64,000 nt of DNA. Source: CAWBCI01 sp963787195. Lineage in GTDB: Bacteria > Bacteroidota > Bacteroidia > Bacteroidales > JAGOPY01. Under the pieces are notes generated by a model. That model saw only the letters and a program-made list of their open reading frames with translations, had not been told where the DNA came from and did no database searches. This document shows, piece after piece, positions 26,062 through 34,550 of the stretch (positions are counted from its first letter, which is position 1; each line of letters opens with the position of its first letter). The stretch is taken from contig CAWBCI010000020.1 in the NCBI GenBank assembly GCA_963787195.1, positions 1 to 64,000 of the forward strand. The letters run 5' to 3'. Made by a program: the position numbers and the translations under genes.

Positions 26062-26688
26062 TCATAAATAGCCAAGTTGTTTACGCCAGTAGCCTGCAAT
26101 GCGCTGAATCACATCCTTATTATTCGGATCAGACTTTTGATCAGTGACAATGGCAAATGATATATAATTTGAATAAGTCTCATCCTTAATTTCCAGTCCA
26201 AGAACATCCTTGATTTGTTTGGAAGTAGCAAGAGGATCTTCCCTAAAATCTTCAATTTTAATTTCCAGGAAATATTTACAATATTGAGAATACTGCTTTT
26301 GTTCTTTTATATAGTCAGCCCATTGAAAACATTCCCTTTCGATATCCTTAACATTTATTAATCCCTTATTTGTAACGATACTATGGATATCCTCTACTAT
26401 ATGCAGAAACTTTGAATCCGGAATATAATGCTGTATGGCAGGTATCAGTTGAGCGTTTTTCCTGTTTATGTCAATTACAGCAGTGACTTTATCATCCCTG
26501 GTTCTATTAATCCGGTAGTGTTCCGAAAATGTCTGCTCAGTGTCTTTATCATAGGATGAATTATCTTTTTCCTGCAATTTACCTCTGATATAATTCCTCA
26601 GGATGTTTGAATTTTGAATGATCCGCACACCGGGAATTTTTTCAAAACCAGATATTAAGGATTTTATGTCTTCATCGTCATAACTCAT
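26062..26688 (-). CDS. Sulfotransferase-like C-terminal domain, probably part of a broken GT2 fusion
   Basis: 208 residues from the ATG at 26688, but the open frame continues upstream to 26841 without a canonical start ('DKSDPKKVHLFLKS...APVYFIMSYDDED'), overlapping the GT2 gene by 8 bp. The C-terminal part resembles sulfotransferases ('FLEIKIEDFREDPLATSKQIKDVLGLE', key: 'IEDFREDPLATSKQI'). The 5'-phosphosulfate loop position reads 'YFIMSYDDEDIKSLI' and has lost the usual G-x-x-R-S-G-T. The likeliest reading is the C-terminus of a GT2-sulfotransferase fusion split by a one-base frame change; catalysis is doubtful. Confidence 0.55.
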   Translation of the reverse strand: MSYDDEDIKSLISGFEKIPGVRIIQNSNILRNYIRGKLQEKDNSSYDKDTEQTFSEHYRINRTRDDKVTAVIDINRKNAQLIPAIQHYIPDSKFLHIVEDIHSIVTNKGLINVKDIERECFQWADYIKEQKQYSQYCKYFLEIKIEDFREDPLATSKQIKDVLGLEIKDETYSNYISFAIVTDQKSDPNNKDVIQRIAGYWRKQLGYL

Positions 26689-26833
26689 GATGAAATATAC
26701 CGGGGCAGCTTCTTTCCATAGTGTATGATCGGTGGCTGGAAGTTTAGTAATTTCCCTGAGATTTAATCTAAAGTCAGATTGTTCAGACTCATCATTGCTT
26801 TTTAAGAATAAGTGGACCTTCTTCGGATCTGAT

Positions 26834-27664
26834 TTATCGTACTATCCTTTCTTCTGTAAGTTCCTTCAAATCATTCCTGCCAGGAAGTATTATCGAAGAA
26901 CTTGACAGGTAATAACGATTAGAGTGCCAACCTTTATCAATTGATTTTTTTGTGAAAATTTGGGAAGTGTATTTTATTAACCCATACTCATAACTCAAAA
27001 AAATATAATGCTTCAGAATGAAATTTTCAGGATAAATATTTCTTCCTTCAAATGTTGTCAGATGTCCGGCATATGCAGCGAAATTGGCTTTATGTTTTGT
27101 TTTTTTCCATGCCCTCATCAATCTTAAAGGGGATGGTTCATGAAAATAATAGAACTTCATTTCGGTTTCATAATCCTTGCCAATATATGATTGCTCTTTT
27201 TTATAGGGGACAAATACTAATTCGTCAAAGTTTATAGTATTATAGCCTTGGCTGTCAACATGAGCTATACCTTCAGCAAGATTTGAGAATTGCCCAGGGG
27301 CTTCCATAATTTCATCCGCATCAGTTCTGAGGAACCAGTCAGTGTCTATATCTTCAGTGATTTCCTCCAGTCTTTCAAGCAAGGCTTCAAGGTTAAAATA
27401 ACCTTCATAAGGGTGGTCAAAAACTTTAATAGGTTTTCCTTCATCAATATAAGATTGGATTATTTCAAGCGATTTATCGCTTGAGCCATTATCTATTATA
27501 ACTATCTGCATACCAGCATCAAGAAGATAATCGAGGCATTTATTAAGGTAAATTTCTTCATCCCGGATGACTAATAAGGCAGTGATCCGGATATTCTTAT
27601 GGGATTTTGAGAAAATTCTGAAGCCTTTTGAGAAGAGTGACATTCTTTCCTTTCTTATTAGCAT
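26834..27664 (-). CDS. Family 2 glycosyltransferase (possible N-terminal part of fusion)
   Basis: A 276-residue GT2 enzyme. It reads 'RITALLVIRDEEIYLNKCLDYLLDAGM' (key: 'ALLVIRDEEIYL'), 'IVIIDNGSSDKSLEII' and the acidic metal motif 'FLRTDADEIMEAPG'. A second Met (27643) is an equally good start. It lacks transmembrane segments. The end 'LKELTEERIVR' stops at 26834, but the next frame continues 'YDKSDPKKVHLF', a segment of the kind that follows this GT2 domain in related proteins. The gene may therefore be prematurely terminated by a frameshift into the sulfotransferase-like ORF. Confidence 0.72.
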   Translation of the reverse strand: MLIRKERMSLFSKGFRIFSKSHKNIRITALLVIRDEEIYLNKCLDYLLDAGMQIVIIDNGSSDKSLEIIQSYIDEGKPIKVFDHPYEGYFNLEALLERLEEITEDIDTDWFLRTDADEIMEAPGQFSNLAEGIAHVDSQGYNTINFDELVFVPYKKEQSYIGKDYETEMKFYYFHEPSPLRLMRAWKKTKHKANFAAYAGHLTTFEGRNIYPENFILKHYIFLSYEYGLIKYTSQIFTKKSIDKGWHSNRYYLSSSSIILPGRNDLKELTEERIVR

Positions 27665-27720
27665 ATAGATTCAGCCCGGGTATGAGGAATATTCTATTTT
27701 AATTATTGTATTATCCGCTT

Positions 27721-29241
27721 TTATCGTTTAATAAAGATCCTATGCAAAAATTTAAAAGGAAACAACAAGAATTTACCCATTCTCCAGGTCCATGATTTAT
27801 GAATGGTATCAATTTTCCCTTGTAGGGAATCTATTGTAATTTCTTTTTGCTTATTCTCATTTAGGAGCTTTTCAGTTTTACTCTTCAAATCATTCAGTTC
27901 ATTAATCTTTCTTTTTATATCCTTTTCAATGACTGTAATTTTGGAACTGGTGCTGAGATCATTTCCGTTTTTTTCATTAATCAATGAAAAAATGGGATCA
28001 ATCAAATCCTTGTGGTAAGCAGAACCCACCCTGTAAGTGGTGTGGCCAAATGAAAAATAGTTGATTTCCAGGCTGATATTTTTAATGGGGGAAGGTGAGG
28101 AAAATCCAAAATTAATTTGGGGCATTTCAGTATCAAATATTAAAACTCCATCATCCGATTCATATTCCGCGTTTGTCTTCATTTCTGTTAATTCAAGCCG
28201 GGCCCCATCTTCTGCGGTGAATTCTGCTTTTGAAATTTCAATGCCTACCCTGGAATTGGAAGGTTTAAAATCTAATCGGGAAATATTGCTTAATCCTGAG
28301 ATATCTGCATTGAGCTTGTTATTCCCATACTTTACATCAAAATTGAAAGTGACCTTTTTTCCGGGTTCATCAATTATTAATAGCTGGGCATTAAAATTAA
28401 AAGGCAAGCCGGTATAAAAGTGAAATTGTTTATTAAAGCGTTTCCGTATCTTGTCAATAGCCTCAGCTTCAGGGTCAGTCAAATCTCTCAAACTGGCCTG
28501 TGACATAATATCAAAGAGTTCTTTAAGTCCGGGCATGGCTTCCGGATCAGGGAAATGATCATCCGAATTATGATGTCTCAACTCCTTGTCAAGGAAAACC
28601 TGGATCATTTCAACATTTTTGTCATTTAATTGCAATTGTAGATTCAGCTTTTTTTGGCTTACATTTAGTATTTGAAGAGGATTTTTGAGAAAATCAGGAT
28701 AATATAAAAACAGGCGCGGATAAAGCCTTGAATAATACTCTGATTTAAGCAGGTAATCCATGCATAACAATAGTGTCTTTTCAGGTGAAAGATTGTTACG
28801 CTTAAGCAGTGAAGAAACTATCTCCATTGGATTCCTGATACTTATTAGAAATACTGGCTTAATATTTTGTTTTTGAAGAACTTCCAGGTATAATGGCAAC
28901 AATATACTTATCCTTGGGTCCTTGATCAGTATATCCTTGTCGCTTTCAAATTCACTAATAATAATATTTGATATTTGGCTCTTATACTTGTCGAATATTT
29001 CATTTTCCCACCAGTTCTCAGGAATAAACAAGGTATCGTTCCATTTTGCATACAGATCATCAAGGATTTTTTCATTCAGTAAAGTGATAATTTCATTTTC
29101 AAAGAAACCTTTGGGGTTATCTTCCAGCGGGCGCATAATTTTTTTTCCCAGGTCGAGGCCGGCGAGCTGTAGTACACCGGAGAGGGCGGAGGTACCGCTG
29201 CGGTGCATCCCAAGTATAAAAACACAAAGTCTATTTTTCAT
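27721..29241 (-). CDS. Large sulfotransferase with beta-rich middle and coiled-coil tail
   Basis: A 506-residue protein. The N-terminal sulfotransferase domain has 'FILGMHRSGTSALSGVLQ' (5'-PSB at G11-S18), 'LIKDPRISILLPLYLEVL' and 'VFLISIRNPMEIVSSLLKR' (3'-phosphate site). Residues ~290-420 look beta-rich without a recognised family. From ~430 a coiled coil leads to 'SWTWRMGKFLLFPFKFLHRIF', the same tail type as the glycosyltransferase at 20599-21813. The tail probably contacts the membrane or a shared scaffold of the assembly machinery. Predicted to sulfate the locus's glycan using PAPS. Alone on the minus strand among plus-strand neighbours. Confidence 0.75.
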   Translation of the reverse strand: MKNRLCVFILGMHRSGTSALSGVLQLAGLDLGKKIMRPLEDNPKGFFENEIITLLNEKILDDLYAKWNDTLFIPENWWENEIFDKYKSQISNIIISEFESDKDILIKDPRISILLPLYLEVLQKQNIKPVFLISIRNPMEIVSSLLKRNNLSPEKTLLLCMDYLLKSEYYSRLYPRLFLYYPDFLKNPLQILNVSQKKLNLQLQLNDKNVEMIQVFLDKELRHHNSDDHFPDPEAMPGLKELFDIMSQASLRDLTDPEAEAIDKIRKRFNKQFHFYTGLPFNFNAQLLIIDEPGKKVTFNFDVKYGNNKLNADISGLSNISRLDFKPSNSRVGIEISKAEFTAEDGARLELTEMKTNAEYESDDGVLIFDTEMPQINFGFSSPSPIKNISLEINYFSFGHTTYRVGSAYHKDLIDPIFSLINEKNGNDLSTSSKITVIEKDIKRKINELNDLKSKTEKLLNENKQKEITIDSLQGKIDTIHKSWTWRMGKFLLFPFKFLHRIFIKR

Positions 29242-29420
29242 TGCTATTGCTTACTTTATAAAAAGTTCTTCAATACAAAGAATATCAAAAATATTACTTT
29301 TATAGGTATATCTGCTAAGTAGTAAGGTCGAAATCATTATAAATGCAGAAGACCCGGGGTTATTCTGATTTGATATAAATAATTTTTATTTTAGTTTTGC
29401 TTAAAGTCATATTATCTTAA

Positions 29421-30524
29421 ATGAATAGAGAGAAATTATTTCTTTTGGCTAATTATCTTCCTCAGTTTCATCCTATACCTGAGAATGATAAATGGTGGTC
29501 CAGAGGATTTACAGAGTGGACAAATACGGCAAAAGCCAAACCATTATTTTGGGGGCATCATCAACCAAATGTTCCGGCAGATTTGGGATTTTATGATTTG
29601 AGGCTGCCCGAAACAAGGTCTGCCCAGGCAGAGATGGCCAGGGAATCCGGAATAACAGGTTTTTGTTACTGGCATTATTGGTTTGGTAATGGTAAACGTT
29701 TACTTCAAAGACCCTTTCAGGAAGTAATAGAATCGGGTAAACCGGATTTTCCATTTTGCCTGGCATGGGCAAATCAATCATGGACCGGGAAATGGCACGG
29801 ACTCAGCAATAAAATTCTGATTGAACAAAAATATCCGGGGAAAGAGGATTATATCTCACATTTCTATGCTATGCTACCAGCATTCAAGGACAATAGGTAT
29901 ATAAAAATAAATAAGCGGCCGGTTTTTGTAGTTTATTCCCCCAATCTGATTCCTGACAATGTACTTTTTACCTCAACCTGGAACGAATTAGCTGCCAAAA
30001 ACGGGCTGGAGAATTTTTATTTTATAGGAATCCATTATGAAGGCTGGGACCATAAGAAGGATGGTTATGATGATAAGACTATCCATCAGCCTTCCCATTA
30101 TGTGAAGATTTATGAGAAAAATCCGAAAAACCGTACGCTTGGAATAATAAAGAGGCATATTTTATCAAATTATTTTCCCTTAACATTTCCATACAAAAAA
30201 CTTGTCAAAAGCTATGATTTTGATTTTTTCGACAGTGATGAAGTAATACCATCAATTGTACCGAATTGGGATAATACCCCACGCTCCGGTAAAAGAGGCT
30301 GGGTTTTTACAAATTCGATGCCAGAGTACTTTTCCGACCATCTTGAGAAAGCTATAAAATTTGTTTTAAAACGTAATTCTACGAAACCTAAAATCCTGTT
30401 TATCAAAAGTTGGAACGAATGGGCGGAAGGTAACTACCTTGAACCGGATCAGCGTTTTGGGCTGGAATATTTGAAATGCATTAAGGAGATATTGAATAAA
30501 AACAATATAGATACTGTTTACTGA
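29421..30524 (+). CDS. WbsX-like / GH99-like protein
   Basis: A 367-residue protein with the signature of the WbsX family: 'LANYLPQFHPIPENDKWWSRGFTEWTNTAKAKPLF' (key: 'NYLPQFHPIPENDKWWSRGFTEW'-type opening), 'GITGFCYWHYWF', 'PFCLAWANQSWT' and 'FIKSWNEWAEGNYLEP'. WbsX-type proteins are common in O-antigen and capsule loci and are related to GH99 endomannosidase folds; whether they transfer or cleave sugars is unsettled. Two Glu residues in 'WNEWAEG' are good candidates for catalysis. It starts a plus-strand run followed 11 bp later by a GT4 gene. Confidence 0.82.
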   Translation: MNREKLFLLANYLPQFHPIPENDKWWSRGFTEWTNTAKAKPLFWGHHQPNVPADLGFYDLRLPETRSAQAEMARESGITGFCYWHYWFGNGKRLLQRPFQEVIESGKPDFPFCLAWANQSWTGKWHGLSNKILIEQKYPGKEDYISHFYAMLPAFKDNRYIKINKRPVFVVYSPNLIPDNVLFTSTWNELAAKNGLENFYFIGIHYEGWDHKKDGYDDKTIHQPSHYVKIYEKNPKNRTLGIIKRHILSNYFPLTFPYKKLVKSYDFDFFDSDEVIPSIVPNWDNTPRSGKRGWVFTNSMPEYFSDHLEKAIKFVLKRNSTKPKILFIKSWNEWAEGNYLEPDQRFGLEYLKCIKEILNKNNIDTVY

Positions 30525-30535
30525 TCTCAAAGCTT

Positions 30536-31990
30536 ATGGCCAGGAAAATTTTACTAGTTTCACCAACACCAACCCATCCCACAAATGCAGGAAATCGGGT
30601 CAGGATATTGAATATGGTTTCTTATCTGATGTCCCAGGGTCATGAATTGCATTTTTTGTATTCCAGACAGGAGAATGCTGATGAGCTAGCCATGAAAAAT
30701 TTCTGGGGTGAAGCTTACTTTGCAGTAGATTATAAAAAACCTGAATTAGAGTCCGGCGAATTACTAAAGAGGAAGATATTGAGGTATTTTAATTCTCATT
30801 ACAATTATTATTCTGGAGTTGATGATCATTATAATGTGTTTTTGGATGAAAAGATCAGGGAACTTCATTCCCTTCATCATTATGACACAGTTATTGCCGA
30901 ATACATATTTCTTTCCAGAGCTTTCCTGAATTTTGATAAAGATGTATTAAAAGTTCTGGACACCCATGATGTAATGACAGACCGGCACAAGCTTTTTCTA
31001 AAGCAGGGACAGAAGCCTATCTGGTATTCCACCAATTATCGTAATGAGAAGAAAGGGGTTAACAGGGCCGATGTTGTAATTGCCATTCAGGAAAAAGAAA
31101 TGGCGCACTTTAAGAAGATGACCCCCAGGAAAGTTATTAATGTCGGCCATATGGTCAGGATTTCACACGATATTACTCAGAAACCGAGGGAAACTTTATT
31201 GTTCGTGGGCTCTGACAATCCCAGCAATCATCATGGTATTCTTGAATTTCTTGGCAATGATTTTCCTTTACTGAAAAAGAAATATCCGAATTTGGAGCTA
31301 TTGATCGCCGGTAATATTTGTAAGCATCTCAAACAGCTACCGGAAGGTGTCCGTTTGCTCGGAGAACTTGAAGACCTGTCGCTGGCATATGACCAGGCCG
31401 ATCTGGTAATAAACCCCCTGAAAATTGGCACAGGATTAAAAATAAAGATGATAGAGGCAATGGGACTCTCCAAACTGGTTTTTTCTACTCCTGTCGGTGG
31501 GGAAGGTCTTGAAAGCAGTGCCGGCCTTGCTCATTTCGTCTATAACGACAGTCATGAACTTGCTGACAAGCTCGGGGAAATACTGCAGAATCCTGAAATG
31601 TACATGAATTACTGTAAGAAGGCTTCTGAGACTGCCAATGATTGGAATGAAAAAAATGCCGCGAGCTTATTGCAAATATTCAGGGATGATGGGGCGAAAA
31701 GTTCCGACTCTCGGGATAAAAGGGATACAAAGAAAAATAAGGAGATAGCTTTTTATGACCTTAAATCATCTATAGAAAAAGACCCATCTACAGGAAAGTT
31801 TGTGGTGGTTTCTATTCCAAGATCAGGGTCAAACTTGCTTGTTAACTTGCTTACAGGGCATGATGAAATTATTTGCTATTCAGAACTTTTTCACAAGGAA
31901 GCCATATATGATAACGGCTTTTTTGAAAGGTTCGGATATCCTCCATATGACATTAAGCTACGAAATGATGAGCCTGCGAGCCTTTCTTGA
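30536..31990 (+). CDS. GT4 glycosyltransferase fused to start of a sulfotransferase (frameshifted)
   Basis: A 484-residue ORF. Residues 1-~395 are a GT4-type glycosyltransferase ('NAGNRVRILNMVSYLMSQGHE', key 'NAGNRVRILNMVSYL'; 'GSDNPSNHHGILEFL'; 'INPLKIGTGLKIKMIEAMGL'). After a Lys/Asp-rich linker, ~418-475 begin a Stf0-like sulfotransferase ('VVVSIPRSGSNLLVNLL'). The frame then breaks between 31968 and 31990 and runs to a stop, while the frame carrying the rest continues to 32543. Expected fusion: '...RNDEPAS-FLEYVYSIKFKK'. It is a probable bifunctional GT-sulfotransferase split by one extra base. Whether real or a sequencing error needs read data. Confidence 0.78.
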   Translation: MARKILLVSPTPTHPTNAGNRVRILNMVSYLMSQGHELHFLYSRQENADELAMKNFWGEAYFAVDYKKPELESGELLKRKILRYFNSHYNYYSGVDDHYNVFLDEKIRELHSLHHYDTVIAEYIFLSRAFLNFDKDVLKVLDTHDVMTDRHKLFLKQGQKPIWYSTNYRNEKKGVNRADVVIAIQEKEMAHFKKMTPRKVINVGHMVRISHDITQKPRETLLFVGSDNPSNHHGILEFLGNDFPLLKKKYPNLELLIAGNICKHLKQLPEGVRLLGELEDLSLAYDQADLVINPLKIGTGLKIKMIEAMGLSKLVFSTPVGGEGLESSAGLAHFVYNDSHELADKLGEILQNPEMYMNYCKKASETANDWNEKNAASLLQIFRDDGAKSSDSRDKRDTKKNKEIAFYDLKSSIEKDPSTGKFVVVSIPRSGSNLLVNLLTGHDEIICYSELFHKEAIYDNGFFERFGYPPYDIKLRNDEPASLS

Positions 31991-32543
31991 ATATGTTTAC
32001 AGCATTAAGTTCAAAAAGGACACCAGATCCATAGGTTTTAAAATATTCCCTGATCAGAATGACCAGCTGATGTGGAACTTAATTAAAGAGCCCTCTATAA
32101 AAAAAATTGTTCTGATCAGGACAAATTATCTGATGAATTATCTATCATTCCTGACAGCCAGGGAAACTCATTTATTTTTTGTCAATTCCGGGAGCAGTGC
32201 AAAAGATGAAGACTTAAGGATAAGGGTTGATTATAAAAAATTTTTGAATTATGAAAGAAATCAAAAATCGTTTTTTAATGATGTAATTGATGAATTGAAT
32301 AGAACAAGCCAGAATTATTGTGAGATTCATTATGAAGAATTGCTTATCCCGGATCACCAAAAAAGACTGCTTGCCTTTTTAGGGGTTCATCCTGTTTTTA
32401 ATAAACTAAATATTAATTCTGAAAAACAAGCTAAACTCCCTCTTGATCAGAAGATCATTAATTATGAAGAACTGGCAGAAAAATTAATGAAAGCTGGTAA
32501 AGGGGATTATCTAAAAGGGGAACGCTTAATAAAGGTTTTATAA
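31965..32543 (+). CDS. C-terminal part of the Stf0-like sulfotransferase (second frame)
   Basis: Open from 31800 to 32543; ATG codons at 31965 and 31968 are available but probably not a true start. The coding-like sequence starts with 'FLEYVYSIKFKKDTRSIGFKIF', cut here to 'FLEYVYSIKF', and continues with 'IKKIVLIRTNYLMNYLSF' (the 3'-phosphate-binding R-x-N-x-L-x pattern) and 'NYCEIHYEELLIPDHQKRLLAFLGV'. This completes the P-loop found at the end of the preceding ORF. It would give a GT-sulfotransferase fusion of ~670 residues. Confidence 0.65.
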   Translation: MMSLRAFLEYVYSIKFKKDTRSIGFKIFPDQNDQLMWNLIKEPSIKKIVLIRTNYLMNYLSFLTARETHLFFVNSGSSAKDEDLRIRVDYKKFLNYERNQKSFFNDVIDELNRTSQNYCEIHYEELLIPDHQKRLLAFLGVHPVFNKLNINSEKQAKLPLDQKIINYEELAEKLMKAGKGDYLKGERLIKVL

Positions 32544-32593
32544 TTTGTCCTGTAATAATTATAAAGCATGATGGCATATACATTATATAGAAA

Positions 32594-33811
32594 ATGATGA
32601 AAATAATCGTATTCAATTATAATATACCCCGGTTTGACAAGAGTTCCGGTGAACGCAGGTTTGTTGCTCTCCTTGAATTATTGGCCCAGGATCATGAGGT
32701 TGATTTATGCGTTACCCGGTTTTATGGTGATTACCTTAAGGAAGAGTACCAGCGTTACATTCCACTATTAAATTCTAAAGGAATTCAGGTATTGCCTGTT
32801 AAAAAGAGGATAGTTGATGAGGCTTTGCTGAAAAAGAAGTATGATATAGGTTTCTTTGAATTTTATTGGATCGCAGAGGAAAACATTCACAAATTTTGGA
32901 AATACCAGCCCTGGGCGGTTACTATTGTTGATTCGGTAGATGTTCATTTTGCGAGGGAGGAGAGCCAGGCAAAGCTTGGGCAGATCTCTCAGAAAAAGGT
33001 GGACCAAACCAGGCAGCGGGAATTGAATGTATATAGTAATTCAGACATTACCCTGGCGGTCAGCAGAGAAGATGTTACAATGTTGGCTGATAGCTTTGGG
33101 ATAAAAAATGTGCTCTTCGTTCCCAACATTGTTCCTTCCGTCTCCAGGGTGAAAAAAGAACGGGATCCTATCGCCATTTTTATTGGATCTTATCTATGGC
33201 CTCCAAACTGCGATGCCATGATCTGGTTTACATCGGAAGTTTGGCCCAAAATTTATAAGTGCAATTCAAAGGCCAGGTTCCAGATTGTTGGTAATTCACC
33301 AACCGAGGAGATTCAGGCATTAAATAACCTGCCTGGCACAAATGTTCTCGGTTTTGTCCCGGATACAAGCCCTTATCTGGAAAATGCAGCCATTAGCTTA
33401 GCTCCGTTAAGATATGGAGGAGGGATGAAAGGTAAAGTAAACGAAGCATTGGCGCATGGCTTGCCAGTAGTGACGACATCCATAGGGGCGCAAGGTTTTC
33501 ATCCACAAAACGGGATAGAGATGATAGTTGCCGATGATCCGGATAAATTTGCTTCCGCAGTTATTGAGTTGTTTGAAGATCAGGAAAAGCAACATCAAAT
33601 CGGGATGGCCGGACAGGAACTGAATGCCCGTATTTGTTCTCCTGAAAGGGTAAAAAGCTATTTAGCAGACATGGTGGAGCTGGCTGTGATTATTGGAAAA
33701 TCTAAATCAAGAGCTATGCCAACTTCAAGACGTCTCTGGTTAAAAGTTCAGTTTAAAATTGCTAAAATCAGGGATATCATTAAATATTACAAATCCAAAC
33801 AGCTCAAATAA
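32594..33811 (+). CDS. GT4 glycosyltransferase
   Basis: A 405-residue GT-B glycosyltransferase. It has 'NIPRFDKSSGERRFVALLELLAQD', key 'DKSSGERRFVALLELL', 'IFIGSYLWPPNCDAMIWF', and the donor-site region 'SLAPLRYGGGMKGKVNEALAHGLPVVTT' (key: 'GGGMKGKVNEALAHGLP', with the conserved Glu). The ATG at 32594 is followed at once by another. It lies 50 bp after the sulfotransferase frame and 8 bp before the next sulfotransferase, forming a plus-strand run with alternating GT and sulfotransferase genes. Confidence 0.82.
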   Translation: MMKIIVFNYNIPRFDKSSGERRFVALLELLAQDHEVDLCVTRFYGDYLKEEYQRYIPLLNSKGIQVLPVKKRIVDEALLKKKYDIGFFEFYWIAEENIHKFWKYQPWAVTIVDSVDVHFAREESQAKLGQISQKKVDQTRQRELNVYSNSDITLAVSREDVTMLADSFGIKNVLFVPNIVPSVSRVKKERDPIAIFIGSYLWPPNCDAMIWFTSEVWPKIYKCNSKARFQIVGNSPTEEIQALNNLPGTNVLGFVPDTSPYLENAAISLAPLRYGGGMKGKVNEALAHGLPVVTTSIGAQGFHPQNGIEMIVADDPDKFASAVIELFEDQEKQHQIGMAGQELNARICSPERVKSYLADMVELAVIIGKSKSRAMPTSRRLWLKVQFKIAKIRDIIKYYKSKQLK

Positions 33812-33819
33812 TAAATTCT

Positions 33820-34527
33820 ATGTCTGGAATTATGAAGGTGCTAATTTTTGCCACCGCCCGAAGCGGTACTAACTTATTTATAAATCTCATAAACCAGCAT
33901 CCGAATGTGGAAATTCTCGGTGAGATCCTCTCTCACACAGTCCAGACCAATGATCCGTTCAAAACTATCAGAGAATATGAAATTAAGGCTTCTCATTCTG
34001 TTTTTGGTTTTAAACTACTTACTTACCAATTGAAACAAAGGACAGATGATCCCAGATCTTTTATTGACAATCTTTTTAATGATGCTTATAAGATCATTAA
34101 CATCAGGAGGACCAATATATTGAATTCTGCTGTTTCCCGTTTAAATGCGGAGACTAAAAACCAATATCATTATTTCCCTAAAACCGGAGCAGACAAAAAG
34201 ATGGAAAGAATGGAAAGGATCTCAATTGATATTGGCATGCTTTTTAAAGATCTGGAGAGAATGAAGAGGTTCCATTTAATGGAAGATGAAGTATTGAAAG
34301 GAAAAGAATTTTTGAGCATTAATTATGAGAAGGAGATGGAATCCAGTATCAATCATCAGGAAATGATTAATAAGGTTTTCCGGTGGCTGGAGCTTGAACC
34401 CGTCCGTGTAAAAGCAAGGATTGAGAAAAGTATCCCTCTGAAATTTCAGGATTATATTCTTAATTATGATGAAATGAGAACTGCGGTGTGGAATTCGGAA
34501 TTCAGGCATTTTCTTCCTGAAGAATGA
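33820..34527 (+). CDS. Stf0-like sulfotransferase
   Basis: A 235-residue protein. 'VLIFATARSGTNLFINLINQHPNVE' (5'-PSB 'ARSGTNLF') is at the N-terminus, and 'YKIINIRRTNILNSAVSRLNAE' gives the 3'-phosphate region. 'FLSINYEKEMESSINHQEMINKVFRWLELE' (key 'INYEKEMESS') resembles the C-terminal helix region. It is similar in size and order to Stf0-type trehalose sulfotransferases, though the acceptor is unknown. It starts 8 bp after the GT4 stop and so is translationally linked. An alternative ATG sits four codons in. Confidence 0.75.
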   Translation: MSGIMKVLIFATARSGTNLFINLINQHPNVEILGEILSHTVQTNDPFKTIREYEIKASHSVFGFKLLTYQLKQRTDDPRSFIDNLFNDAYKIINIRRTNILNSAVSRLNAETKNQYHYFPKTGADKKMERMERISIDIGMLFKDLERMKRFHLMEDEVLKGKEFLSINYEKEMESSINHQEMINKVFRWLELEPVRVKARIEKSIPLKFQDYILNYDEMRTAVWNSEFRHFLPEE

Positions 34528-34550
34528 AAACTAAATGAGGCGGTTGGAAA

